Source of the DNA: Aurelia coerulea
Lineage: Eukaryota; Cnidaria; Scyphozoa; Semaeostomeae; Ulmaridae
NCBI GenBank assembly: GCA_039566865.1
Contig: CM076959.1
Coordinates: 2,525,501-2,589,500, forward strand
Direction of reading: 5' to 3'
DNA: 64,000 bases
In this document: positions 22,656 to 33,500 of the stretch, piece after piece
How the letters are laid out: each line of letters starts with the position of its first letter
Numbering within the stretch: position 1 is the first letter of the stretch
Notes under the pieces: generated by a model
The model's input: only the letters and a program-made list of their open reading frames with translations
The model's database searches: none
What the model was told of the DNA's origin: nothing
Translations under genes and position numbers: made by a program

Positions 22656-25110
22656 AATGAATGTAGGCTGGAACAAGAAGACTTTCATTATTCTTGGTGA
22701 ATATGCTGTTGGCTGGCCATGGCCTGCTACCTGTAAACTTATATTTTCTTCAATTCTTCAACTTCAATTTTCTTATCATTTCCGAGAAGGCTGAGAAAGA
22801 AAGGGCTTACCATTTCTGCTTCATCCAAGGTGCATGTCGATTTGCCAAGTAGATGAGTTGATTGTGACTTGTGAACACAAAACACAAGCGACAACAACCA
22901 TGATCAACAACAACAACCACAACAAAATTGTCTCTTCGACAACCAATCATGTCAGCAATATTTCATTTATTCCAAAACAATTTTTATTGTTTGTTTTCTA
23001 CCAAAGTCTCGACCTTCTGCTTTGTTTCCATATGAAAATATAAACTTTTCAACACCATCTGTAGATTAGGTCGGATTAGGAGGGGTTTTTTAGATTTCAG
23101 AAGGCAAATTTTCAATAAGAGGCTGGCCTCCTCTGGGCTATTTGGCGGGAAAAAGTTTTTGCTGAAACCGAGAATAATGATCATGGATCAAATCAAGGCA
23201 TTGTAATGTCTAAAAAGATCTATTATCTGATGAGAAGTGGCTGTGGTACTACTATGGTAAGAAACACTTATGTTTGTGTCTTTTCACACACTCTCTGTTC
23301 ATAGACTGCTCTCCCTGCCCTTCACACACAGCTACTGTAGGTGTAGTGTGTGTTGCAGGAGGAGAAGTGTTCTGCATTTGACTTTGTCATATTATGAAAA
23401 CCTTCCCAAATCAAATGGCATAAAGCCATGCAAATGGGTGGTTACAGAGTTCAATTGACATCTTTTTAGGTGTTTAGGATTTAAAAAACAAAATAAGCCC
23501 AAATTATCACAACATATCACCTGAGCTATGTAGTTATTTGTCCTTTATTTGCAGCTGAAGTAACTGTTATTTGTTGTTTAGGATGTTTTGTTAGATTTGA
23601 AGTCCAATTACTGCACAGTAAGATGGAAGTATAACATGAGTTGGATAAGAGGAGCTACATTTTGAAAAGGATAATGTCTATTAATGTTAAAATGGAATGG
23701 GAAGTTCTTGATTACTTGTGTCTTGAGGAGAATAATTTATTTTGGTCAGTCCCAAGAAATAATGATAAATCAACAATTTTTAATAACATAGCTAGTTAAT
23801 CAGTCCTTTTAATTAAATGTCATAGGTATGAATATCAGTGAATTAAGGTGTGCGATACTTTTCAAACTGAAGCATTCTCTTTGTAAACATTTGTTTTTAG
23901 GAACCTCCTAGAAATCACAGAATTAGGGTAGTAATTCCCGGTTTCCTATCAGAGAAAATGCCGGAAAAGGGCTGTTCAAAAAGTGCCAGACTGTCATGGT
24001 TACAATTCTTTCATAGGAGTGGACCCACCGGGCGTATAGGCAATTTCTTTCAAAAAAGTCTAGTATGTGCTGTATATGCAAATGATCGTACAGTATATTC
24101 TTCTTGAATATCCATATGTACTAACTGTGAAGGCATCATTATGAATTAAGGGTACGTCCGAATTAGACACCATGCCAAAGGTTAGGCCGTTCAGACCGGC
24201 TTGCGTTTGAATGGAAAATTTACCAAGACAAACACAAAGCTAGTCGTTATCTTTAAGTTTAGCTTTCAGAAAGAGTTAATGAACATGTTAATCGTGATTT
24301 GCCCAGTCTTAGGGCGTTTGCTTATTTTCAAATCGATTTTTTTGCGAAACCTGACCATTTAGGGTGAAGCTTCTCTAATAGCTCAAAATCAATGTTGAGA
24401 GTCTTTTGTTGCAAAACAAGCCGTTTTTCTCGCCGTTTAATAATTTTTTACTCCGACGCTCTTCTTTTGTAATTGTTTGTAACTTTTCCTGCAGGTAGCT
24501 GTTTTCTCCAACTCCCAGTTGCGACCAATGGTGCAAGGCGAAGTAAAATGCCCATTAAGCTGGTATATAAATTGCCCATCAAGTTGGTATATAAATTGCA
24601 CCCCAGGTGCGAGATCCACCTGCGCCAAATCCTTACAAAATTTGTCACTGTGGATGCGTTATGGACTCGTTCCAACAACCCTAATTTGAAGGAACAAAAT
24701 ATCTCAACATACATATGACACAAGTCAAGGTACACTGTTGTTCCTTTCACGTCTTCTTTGCGCCCTGATTCCCCATTCTCTGTTTTCTTTAGACACTCGC
24801 GTACACGAGGGATGAAAAGCCTCTGTGCTGATCCCCAACTCTGTCTGTCTGTTATCTGTCTGTCTTGATATCTTCAATTCTTAGACCATGTTCATGAGAG
24901 AAAAATCTTTCATGGACCAGTTCCAAGTGGCTTATATGAGATGTGTGCCCGCCAAGGCAAAGACGTTGTGTTGCATGATCTAGCGGATACCTTAATTTCT
25001 TTCCATTGTGAATATAGTCTTGATTCATAATGTTCCAGGAGCACATAACTCCATGTGACAACGACGAAAAGCGAGGAGATCATATAAAAACCTTGCACCT
25101 TGGAAAGAAA
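22656..25110. other. long stretch without a supported gene
   Basis: Short frames only. A duplicated phrase around 24555-24600 (AAGTTGGTATATAAATTGC, two copies 24 bp apart) gives a low-complexity frame on the minus strand. No splice-framed exon or RNA gene was seen. Confidence 0.5.
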
Positions 25111-25142
25111 AAGTAAGTATTTTCGTAGCAGAAAAGAAAACT

Positions 25143-25623
25143 TTGGATGACCTACTTTTCAAAGAATGCGATACACTGACAGCAAAGATCCAACTTTTAG
25201 AGAAAAAATGTGATGAAAATCAGATAAAAGTTAACAATTTAAGAAATTACCATAACATTCTGAACGAGGGATACTTGTTATTCTTAGAAAAATTTAACGA
25301 CATTGCCATTTGCGAGCAAACTGGAGAAAAGCTTTAAAAAAACAGTTGTGCAATACCCAGCAAGACGTCATTGTCGCCGTTGAAAACACAGAAAACATAG
25401 AAAAAGCCTTTCAACCTTTGACAAATAAAGTTAGTGATAAGGTAAATAATCTTAGTCAAATAATTAAAAGACGCTAGGCAAATGAATCATTGAAGAACCA
25501 CACTCCAGAAATCACTGAAGAAGAAATACGATCACCTGTTGTCAGTAATGACAGTACACAACACGAGGCTAATGTTACAAAACCTGATAATGCAGTGATT
25601 AAATCAGAGGACCATGAGTAAGA
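25143..25623 (+). pseudogene. coiled-coil ORF fragment with frameshift and stop
   Basis: A 64-codon frame (MDDLLFKECDTLTAKI...) is heptad-like and rich in K/E/L. It stops at TAA within a T3A7 run near 25335, but the adjacent frame continues at once with ALKKQLCNTQQDVIVAVENTE and IEKAFQPLTNKVSDKV up to a TAG at 25476. A Glu-rich piece (HTPEITEEEIRSPVV) then reaches TAA at 25621. It looks like a small coiled-coil protein, perhaps a retroelement ORF1, broken by an indel in the A-run. Function unknown. Confidence 0.4.
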
Positions 25624-25786
25624 GAAAGAGTTGGGCCAAAGTTGTCATTCATTACAAAAGACAACTACAGAATTACTCCCAATACAATTAACAATACCAA
25701 TACAACAATTACGAAAAATTACACTAATAACACTAATTAAGATACCTAAATACTGTATGTTGAATTTGAATGAATATGATATATTC

Positions 25787-25804
25787 CCCCCCCCCCCCCC
25801 CCCC
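25787..25804. repeat. poly-C tract
   Basis: An uninterrupted run of about 18 C followed by TCTCTC. It is prone to length error and variation. Confidence 0.9.
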
Positions 25805-25829
25805 TCTCTACTCAATGTGCATTGAAATA

Positions 25830-27411
25830 CTATGTGAAAAAAAGGTGGAGGGAGGGTGGGGAAATTGAAGTCTGCACTGCTGCCAAATATTTTCTGACTG
25901 AGTCGATAGCACGAGGACAGACTTAGATATAGTAGTAGGGCAAGCCATATATGGAACGAGGAAATACATCCAATCAAATGATTGGCTGGAAGCTGCTTAC
26001 GTATTTGTGTTGCAACATCAACCAGGAACTAGGATATTGAATGAGACAATGACTCAATTATGGTGCAACTTGTGACTGCATCCTTGTGACTGCCATGCAA
26101 GTATGACTAGGCAATGACCCATTAGCAATGCTCAGCAAAATGCAACTTAGGCCCAACTCCTAGCTCCCTGATTTAAACTTACATTAAGGCAAAAATGCCT
26201 CAATGTACACACACATCCTCAGAATGCCTCACATGCTGAGAATCGCAAATTGCATGGTTTTGCTGATGCCAGCAAAAAGGCATGTTGTGCAATGGTTTTT
26301 CTTGTTTGTAAAACCACACAAGGCTTGTACTCTAAAAGTATAAAAATTGTTCATGACAATCAATAGAAACAATTTTGACCATTTAAGGTTATCTAACACA
26401 TTTGTTATTATTTATATGACGTCATAAACTTTGATGAAGTACTGAACGTTACATTTGCTGGCATCATCAAAAATAGATACACACTATATATCATCTGAAA
26501 GCTCCTATCGATGCTACGTGTTGAAAACAGCTCTTTATCTTCTAACTGATGACACTACATTAAATAATTTTTTGCCGCGGGCACTTTGGGAATTTAGAAA
26601 GTAGAATTGTATTTTTGCAAGTATGAGTATGGACAGCCCAAATCAAAATTTGCGCAAAGCCACCTAGGGGGAAATTTTTGGGAAATGCTCTGAACTGTGG
26701 CTGGATACCATAGCTTGTTTGTATTTTAGGTTTGGGTTTGATATATTGTTTAATAGGGGTGTTAATGGGGGCCATGTTTCCTTCATTTGTTTAATCTGAT
26801 TTTGACTCTGTATGTGATTCTGAATCTGAATATTGTGCTGGGGACACGAAAGTCCTTAGAAAGAGGTTTGCTAGCCTGCGTGCTGACCTATTGTCCAAAG
26901 AAGGAAAGGGTCTGCGCAACTACGAGCCAAAGCTTGCCGGGCCTTCTCGTAATTTATTCTGATGGCCTCGTAATAAGTCACTAAATATTGACCAAGGTTT
27001 CTCCATTTCGCTGTCGAAGAGTAAACAGAAATACGATATTCGATTGCAGGAAATCTAGCCTAGCTTTTTCAATCAGACTTGGCAAAGTTGTAAATCAACA
27101 ACCTAGCTAAAGATGGAACGAAAAAAAAAACGAAACTTTTTTGAGTAGTTTTGGAGGTAAATCCACTTTTCTGAAATCAGCAAAAATATTAGAGCAAGGA
27201 TTTGCGAAACCAGGGTTGACGGAAACATTGCGATTTAAACATCTTTCGCTTGCCCAGATTATACAGAACAACATCCTTTTTACCGCTTTTCGATAGGCCG
27301 AATAATATTGGAGAAATTAACTGTTTTCAGAGGAGAGTGGTTTTGCAAAACGGCATTTCGCTGTGCACTAGAGCGGAAAGCAGAGTTACCTTAAAGATTC
27401 TCTCTCTATAG
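25830..27411. other. no supported gene
   Basis: AT-rich sequence with short overlapping frames; nothing recognisable. Confidence 0.5.
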
Positions 27412-28310
27412 TGGCATCTACTGCGGAGGAAAATAGGATTTTGAGGGAGGAAATGTTGAAGAAAATGGTTTCAGAGGCATGTCGTTCAAAAAGCTGGGGT
27501 ACGTCGGATCTTATTGAGAGCCTCAACCCTTCACCAGTTATCCCAATAGAAGATCTTACAGCTTTCTTGTATGCTGGAAATCTGTCACAAAGACAGTACC
27601 AGGTGTGCTGAAACATCTTAGTTAAGTATGGTATTCATTCTCTGAAATCCCAAAATGACATTGATTCTTTTAAAAAGAATCTGTATCTCCCAGTCAGGAT
27701 GGAAGATTTGTCCGCTTCCGTCAACGTAGGAAGTATTTTTCATTCTAAATTGCATGCAATAATAACAAATGAAAAGCAAGCGGAGTCACTGAAGGGTTTC
27801 CAGCAGATGCCTCCATTAAATTCTCTGTAAAGGCTTGCTTGGATGGATCTGGCTCACATCATAAAAGGCACCAGTTGTCAGGATATGATGTTGAAGATGC
27901 ACAACCGGGAAGCTCTGTTAATTTTCTTGGTGTTTTCATGACGCCAATTGCAGTGACGGTAGCCATTGCGATGATATGGTCACAGTTTGGGAAAACCCTT
28001 TTTCAAACTCTATTTTTATACTCGGCCAATAACCTTATTGCAAACGAAGGAGTCAAGGAGCACTGTAGAGAAACTATTTCCTGGAATTCAGGAAAGCATT
28101 GATGACATCAGAATGCCACATACCGTTGATGGCATCATCAACCCTGTGTTTGTTGAGACCAAGATTATTATGATGCATGGCAAAATTGTGATTCTGGTGT
28201 ACCCTGGGTACCAGAGCCTTAAAAGTTGGGGGACAAAAAGAAAAAAAAAGGAAAGGAAGGAAGGAAAGAAGAAGAGGCTCTGGATCCATCAATCTGTGAC
28301 CTCGTTATGA
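27412..28310 (+). pseudogene. Transib/RAG1-like transposase remnant
   Basis: A possible acceptor (TCTCTCTCTATAG) precedes 27412. Frame 1 gives DLTAFLYAGNLSQRQYQVC, then a TGA at 27609 with the same frame continuing to about 27825. A shift leads to KACLDGSGSHHKRHQL and NFLGVFMTPIAVTV. A second shift near 28020 leads to RPITLLQTKESRSTVEKLF and ends MMHGKIVILV. LS-x-RQYQ, C-x-DG-x-G, RPI-x-L-x3-KE and M-(I/M)-(D/H)-GK in this order match Transib and RAG1-like transposases. The first catalytic Asp codon (27842-27844) is kept. The second, usually MIDGK, reads MMHGK (His codon 28176-28178). Stop, two shifts and the lost Asp mean it is inactive. Confidence 0.55.
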
Positions 28311-28668
28311 ATTCAGGTTTTTAGCCAATCAGCATTCCCTATACCGTGATTGGTATACACGATAGAACCATTCATTTTCACTGCATGATCGATCACACTA
28401 AAATCAATGATCTAAGGATGCTTGTGTTGTACAATGTGAAGAATGGCGGACGATCTGAGCATTGCAGCGCACAAAGTTATAGAGGATTACTTTCTTTGAA
28501 TAAAATCATTTTCACTTCAACAAATGGAAATACTTAAGTCGACTTTTATCAAATTATCAAGGAAGCTTATTAGGATATCTCCTAAACTAAGAGTGGTCAT
28601 TTTCATATATAACTTACATTCGTAATACTTTCAATACCTCACATTAATACAAACTACTTTCATTTCAG

Positions 28669-30123
28669 ATGTCTCGTCAATATGAAAAGAAACGCCCGCG
28701 AGTCTCGTACACTTCCCTAAAAATTTCTTGTGCCCATGTGGACGCCAAAAGCCCCTCCCACCCGATGAGAAAGTGTTCGAGCGGTTGAGACATGTTGGCT
28801 GTGAGTGGCTCACACGCCCCAGCACAGCCATTTCAGAGCTTGGCTCCACCCTCAACGGAAATGTAGAGCTGCTGCGTCAGGACACGCACTTTCTGGATCC
28901 GGAAAAAAAGGAGAAATTTCTGCAGCAAATTCCTCCCCTGGGAGATGTATTAAAGAAGTTTCATCAGGACTACAAGGGGCCAAACACAGAGGAAGATAAG
29001 CGGGCAGCTGCCCTCGGAATCGTCAATCCCTCTCCCCAAATGAGAGAGAGCATGTTGGCGGCCATAGAAGTTGGGGGTGCCCTGTTTCAAATGGGCATCA
29101 ACTTCATGGTTGCCAACAGGCTCTTCTCAAATCCTGCAAATTACGCAAACCTTCTTACATTTGCTCCTCAACCGGACCCAGTATTCAAAACATCTAAAAA
29201 TATTATGGACTTGTTGCCGCTCCTCCGCATTCCAAAGAGTGGAGCGGCAACAGGTGCTAACGACAATTCCGTTCAGCACCTCGTTGCTGCACTAACTGGC
29301 GTAGCTGCACCAGCACCAGTACCAGCAGCACCACCAGCAGCAGCACATGCACCAGGACCAGCAGCAGCACTGCGACAGCACAATTTACGAGCCGCATCCC
29401 CACACCATCCAGGACGACATCAACAGCCATTATATTCACAACAGCACCATCAGGCAGCTTATGCATCTCCTGCCCAACAACATCAACAAATCTATCCACC
29501 TGCTACCCCACACCAACAAGCCACTCATACACCTCCTGCCCCACATGAACAACAACATTATCGACATCCTCCCGCACATCAACCATATACTTCCGGACAC
29601 GCACAATATAGCAACCAACAACAACCAGCACCATATCAACCAGACCACCGATATTCCCAACATGCATTTCAACAGCCTGCACCACCAATACCGTCCACAT
29701 TACTGCCCCAACGTGCACCATATTTGCAATGATCAACTCCTCGTCCATACAACACTACCATCCCATATCATTCAAGGGCCAGCACAACCATCCCCATCAT
29801 TGCCTGCACCATCATCCCCCTTTCTATTCTCATATCCATCACCAACATATATTCCTTCTCCAGCACCATATCGACCCAGTCCACGACGTGCACCTACCAA
29901 CATACCATCCACGCAGCTCCCTCAACACTCCCTCAATATACAAATCCCATCATACACAGACATGGAACACAATTTTCAAAGCACCCCCATGCGTACATTC
30001 AATGCAAGTCCACAACCATCTCTCCATGCAACACAGCCATCACCCGACGACTTTATTCTGCAGGCCAGCAGGTCAAGTAATCTGCGGGTCAAACACGAAA
30101 GCAAACATGCGGGTCACCACTAG
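28669..30123 (+). pseudogene. orphan gene with H/P/Q-rich C-terminal half, frame-broken
   Basis: An ATG at 28669 directly follows an acceptor-like CATTTCAG and reads MSRQYEKKRPRVSYTSLK up to an A5 run at 28719-28723. The neighbouring frame then carries CPCGRQKPLPPDEKVFERL and stays open to a TGA at 29730, with an alpha-helical, well-composed region to about residue 200. After that comes a region rich in His, Pro and Gln. Beyond 29770 another frame best continues the Pro/Ser-rich sequence, ending DDFILQASRSSNLRVKHE at 30121-30123. I do not recognise the family. At least one stop and two shifts are needed, so it is a pseudogene or the assembly has indels. Confidence 0.5.
28728..29732 (+). CDS. 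longest open part of the orphan gene (about 334 codons)
   Basis: This frame has no ATG at its left limit (it begins at a TTG), so it needs an upstream exon or the A5-run shift described for the parent entry. Residues 1-200 have normal composition with predicted helices (VFERLRHVGCEWL, MRESMLAAIEVGGALF). Residues from about 195 on are Ala/Pro- and then His/Gln/Pro-rich, from CCA/CAC/CAA codon runs. Similar open frames on both strands across 29250-30490 are shadows of that low-complexity DNA. Confidence 0.5.
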   Translation: MCPCGRQKPLPPDEKVFERLRHVGCEWLTRPSTAISELGSTLNGNVELLRQDTHFLDPEKKEKFLQQIPPLGDVLKKFHQDYKGPNTEEDKRAAALGIVNPSPQMRESMLAAIEVGGALFQMGINFMVANRLFSNPANYANLLTFAPQPDPVFKTSKNIMDLLPLLRIPKSGAATGANDNSVQHLVAALTGVAAPAPVPAAPPAAAHAPGPAAALRQHNLRAASPHHPGRHQQPLYSQQHHQAAYASPAQQHQQIYPPATPHQQATHTPPAPHEQQHYRHPPAHQPYTSGHAQYSNQQQPAPYQPDHRYSQHAFQQPAPPIPSTLLPQRAPYLQ

Positions 30124-30134
30124 GGCCATGGGCC
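30046..30134 (+). repeat. 89-bp dispersed segment, identical inverted copy at 49213-49301
   Basis: From CCGACGACTTTATTCTGCAG to TAGGGCCATGGG the sequence is identical over about 88-89 bp to the reverse complement of 49213-49301. Similarity stops abruptly at both edges. It encodes the last 25 residues of the orphan gene frame here. Confidence 0.85.
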
Positions 30135-30578
30135 CAATGCAACCATTGATGTGTTGCGTTTGGTATGTTAGGCCGCCAAATGGTCAAAGGCTCTATCATA
30201 TCATCACAACAGTTTTCAAATGTTTTCACAAGCTTTGTTTAACTGTCTTTCAATCATTTGATCATTGTATTTTCGTGGCATTGAAAAGCTTTGTGTCAAA
30301 GAATTTGCCGTTGTTCAAATCGCGAACAAAGCCAACGCGAGGATGCAGTGGGCGTGACGCAGCATTTTTATTTATCAAATCAACCAGAAATATCAGAGAG
30401 CTACAGCGGAGAAAAGAAGAGTCGAAGGTAAAATGTTTTGTTTCTGATTATTATACAATAATACATTTCATACATTCTACATTTCATAAATGAACGCCAT
30501 AGTGCATAGGGCAGGCTGTGATGCCGATGGGCATGGCAGGACAGTTATTATTGATAATGGTTCACTGAAAGGCCCTGA

Positions 30579-33500
30579 CACAGGTAGAAATGAGCCCAAA
30601 ACCCACATTTGGATTTTACAGAAATTCGAAATCAGGTGTGAAATCGTACATGATTTTACAAGGCCCATGGTATTGGGCATACCTTATAATCGCACCATCG
30701 TGATTTTACTATTGAGAATCACAAATCGTATTTCAGCTGTACAAAATCCCATACGATCCTTCTATGATTTTTAACAGCAGCAAATAAGATTTGTGATTCT
30801 TCAAGTGTATGTATAAGCGTCCGATTGTCTGTATGTACAAGCTGTGCACAATTTTTCAACAATTCAAATACCAACAAAATCGTGTGCGATTCTAGGATAA
30901 AGATCACATGTCTGATCCAAAACTTTGAAAATCACAAGCGATTCCAATCTGATTTTAAAGGTCAATAAATCTGTCTTGGATTATGAGAACATCAAAATCG
31001 CGTCTGCTTTAGAAAGGAATGTAATCACAACTCTGATCAACCACATGTTAAAATCCTAAACGATTCCAATCCGATTTGTAAGGTCTGGAAATCGTTGTGT
31101 TATTGTGAGGACATTAAAATCACATGCGCTTTCAGGAAGGAATATAATCACAAACTTGATCATCAACATGTTAAAATCCGGTATGATTTCAATCTTATTT
31201 ATCAGATCGTTCAATCTGGTGGTTTATGATAACATTTAAATGGCAGGACGAAATATTGGCAAAAAACAAATTAATCATATTTGCTGTTGTTTTTTGTCGT
31301 ATTGTGGTGTTTCTGCAATACGACAAATTGCGGTGTTATTCATGTCGTATTGCGGTGTTATTCATTTTTTCGTCACCCCAAGCATCTTCGGATCCAACAA
31401 TCGACGCTGGTATCGTGGCCTTTACTTTTTCAAACTATTTAAATCCTGCACACTTTTAGAAAGGAATAAAAACCCAGGGGTTGAGTGTATGATGGGTGCC
31501 ATCCATAGAGGTGTTTTGGGTCCAAAATTCTCTTTCCAAGGGTTATTTTTAGAAGATTTTCCCTTAAAAATGGGTCAGTTTGTACATGGTTTGCATGAAA
31601 TTCTGAAATGAGCAAAATTGTTAAAAATGTATTACCATTTTCACCAAAAGCTCTATTTTAGTTCCCCCTTTCTAAGAAGCCTCCTTATTTCAAATACAAG
31701 AAGATGCAGAAAGCCTTCATGTTCATCAAAAATACACTTAAGGCAGGCTCAATAGAGCTTAATACGGTAAGGTTTTTCAATCCAGACAGCGAGCTTCGGA
31801 AACTTTCACCGTCGGGAAATGCTTTGGTGGTTTTGGGGGTTTTGGACACGAAATAGGATGCCGCTGCGAAATGCCTCACACAGAGTTCGCTGCGGAGGTG
31901 CTGCGTATTGCGCACGTGCGCAGCAAAACTTTGGCGGTTGCAATTTTGAATATTTGAACACACGAAGAAGGAAGTTCTGAGCTGGATTGGGACGCTCTGC
32001 AAAGCAAAAGACGGCTTCGGTGACAACACTCAGCGTCTCAAAGGATCAAGGATGTGCTAGAGAAGGCTGGCAAGATAATTAGGACAAAAAAATATACACA
32101 TCCTGATGATGGGTAAGTTTGCAAACCTGTTTGAACAAATCAAACGTTTCTGCTAAATTTGGGCCTAAGTGGGCGTGTTCTCGACTTAAAAACTGCAAAT
32201 CTTGTATCGCAAATCTTCGCTTCATCAGATCAGAGCCTATCTTTTTAACGGGTTTTTGGGGAGCAGATTGAACTGTTCAACACAGATGGGACAAAACATT
32301 TATTGGTCAGGTCAAGTAAAGTCAGTAAAATATGAATCTCTGGCCCTGCCTGGGCTTTGTCAACATTTATTGGTCAGGTCAAATAAAGTCAGTAAAATAT
32401 GAATCTCTGGCCCTGCCTGGGCTTTGTCAACAAAAACATCAAACTATTATGTGAGGTGCTCAAACTTTTTTCTAGGCATGGAACTGGTAGGGGCACCAAA
32501 AATATGGTCCTTTGAAGGGGCCTCCAAGAATTTTTGTGAGAAAATGTATTTTGAGATGTAACTTTTCCTCAATAAAACACACGAAAATTTATGAGATGAC
32601 TTGACAAAAAAGCCATATAGTCATTTTATTGTGATTTCATAAAAACAAAACAAAGAAAGAGGTTCTAAAATTGGGTTCTAAAATTTGACTCAAATATAAT
32701 TAAAACATTGAGTTTGCATTAATAGCACGCTCACAACCATTGTCAACCTCTTTTCAATCAAAAACAAAAGTTGTGATTTTAAATCGCTCTTGGAATTAAA
32801 CCAAAGGAATTCCTGAGGATAATGCAATGATTAAGAAGTCTTGGTCTCCACTGCTAACGACTTTAGCATGATAAGGATAAGAAAGGGCCATCACCGTTTT
32901 GTCAGCAAAAATTTAGGATAGTGTTAACACCAGCTATTTATATGGACTTAATGCCTTTAAGTATGGGGCCCCTAAACACTTTTTTTGCTAAGGGCCCCAT
33001 CAGGGCTCAAAAACAAAGTAGCATGGTAGCGGTGCTACCGGGATGGTAGTTGAAATGCTCAAATTTCCCAGGAAGGAAGAGGGGAAAAAGGAAAAAGAAA
33101 CGGAAAGCAAGGGAAAGAGGAGAAAGCAATGAAGGAAGGGATGGAAAGGGACCGAAAAGAAACTAGGAGAGTGAGGAAATGGGGCCAGTGTCAGGAAGTA
33201 TATTGGGAGAGAAGAAGAAAGCATGTAAGAAGAAACCAAGGTGTTTACTTACCTTGCTACCAGCAGGGGAAATTTTTTGAGCCCTGGGCCCCATACTGCT
33301 CTATTACTCCACTGCCACAAGGGCTTTTGATAAAGTGATTTGGGGCCATCAAATGTGGTTTATCAAATATTGGATCCCGTGGGGGCTACATAACTTGTTG
33401 ATGGGCAGGTTTCTACTGCCTGGTTCTCAGAAAGCTACACACTTCTGTTGCCAAAATATTCCTTTGTGCCCACTCTTGTCATGAATTTTGGTAAACTGAT

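Noticed and set aside
29250..30493. Several overlapping long frames on both strands
   Set aside because: CCA/CAC/CAA low-complexity DNA leaves all frames open; only the frame linked to the well-composed head was kept.
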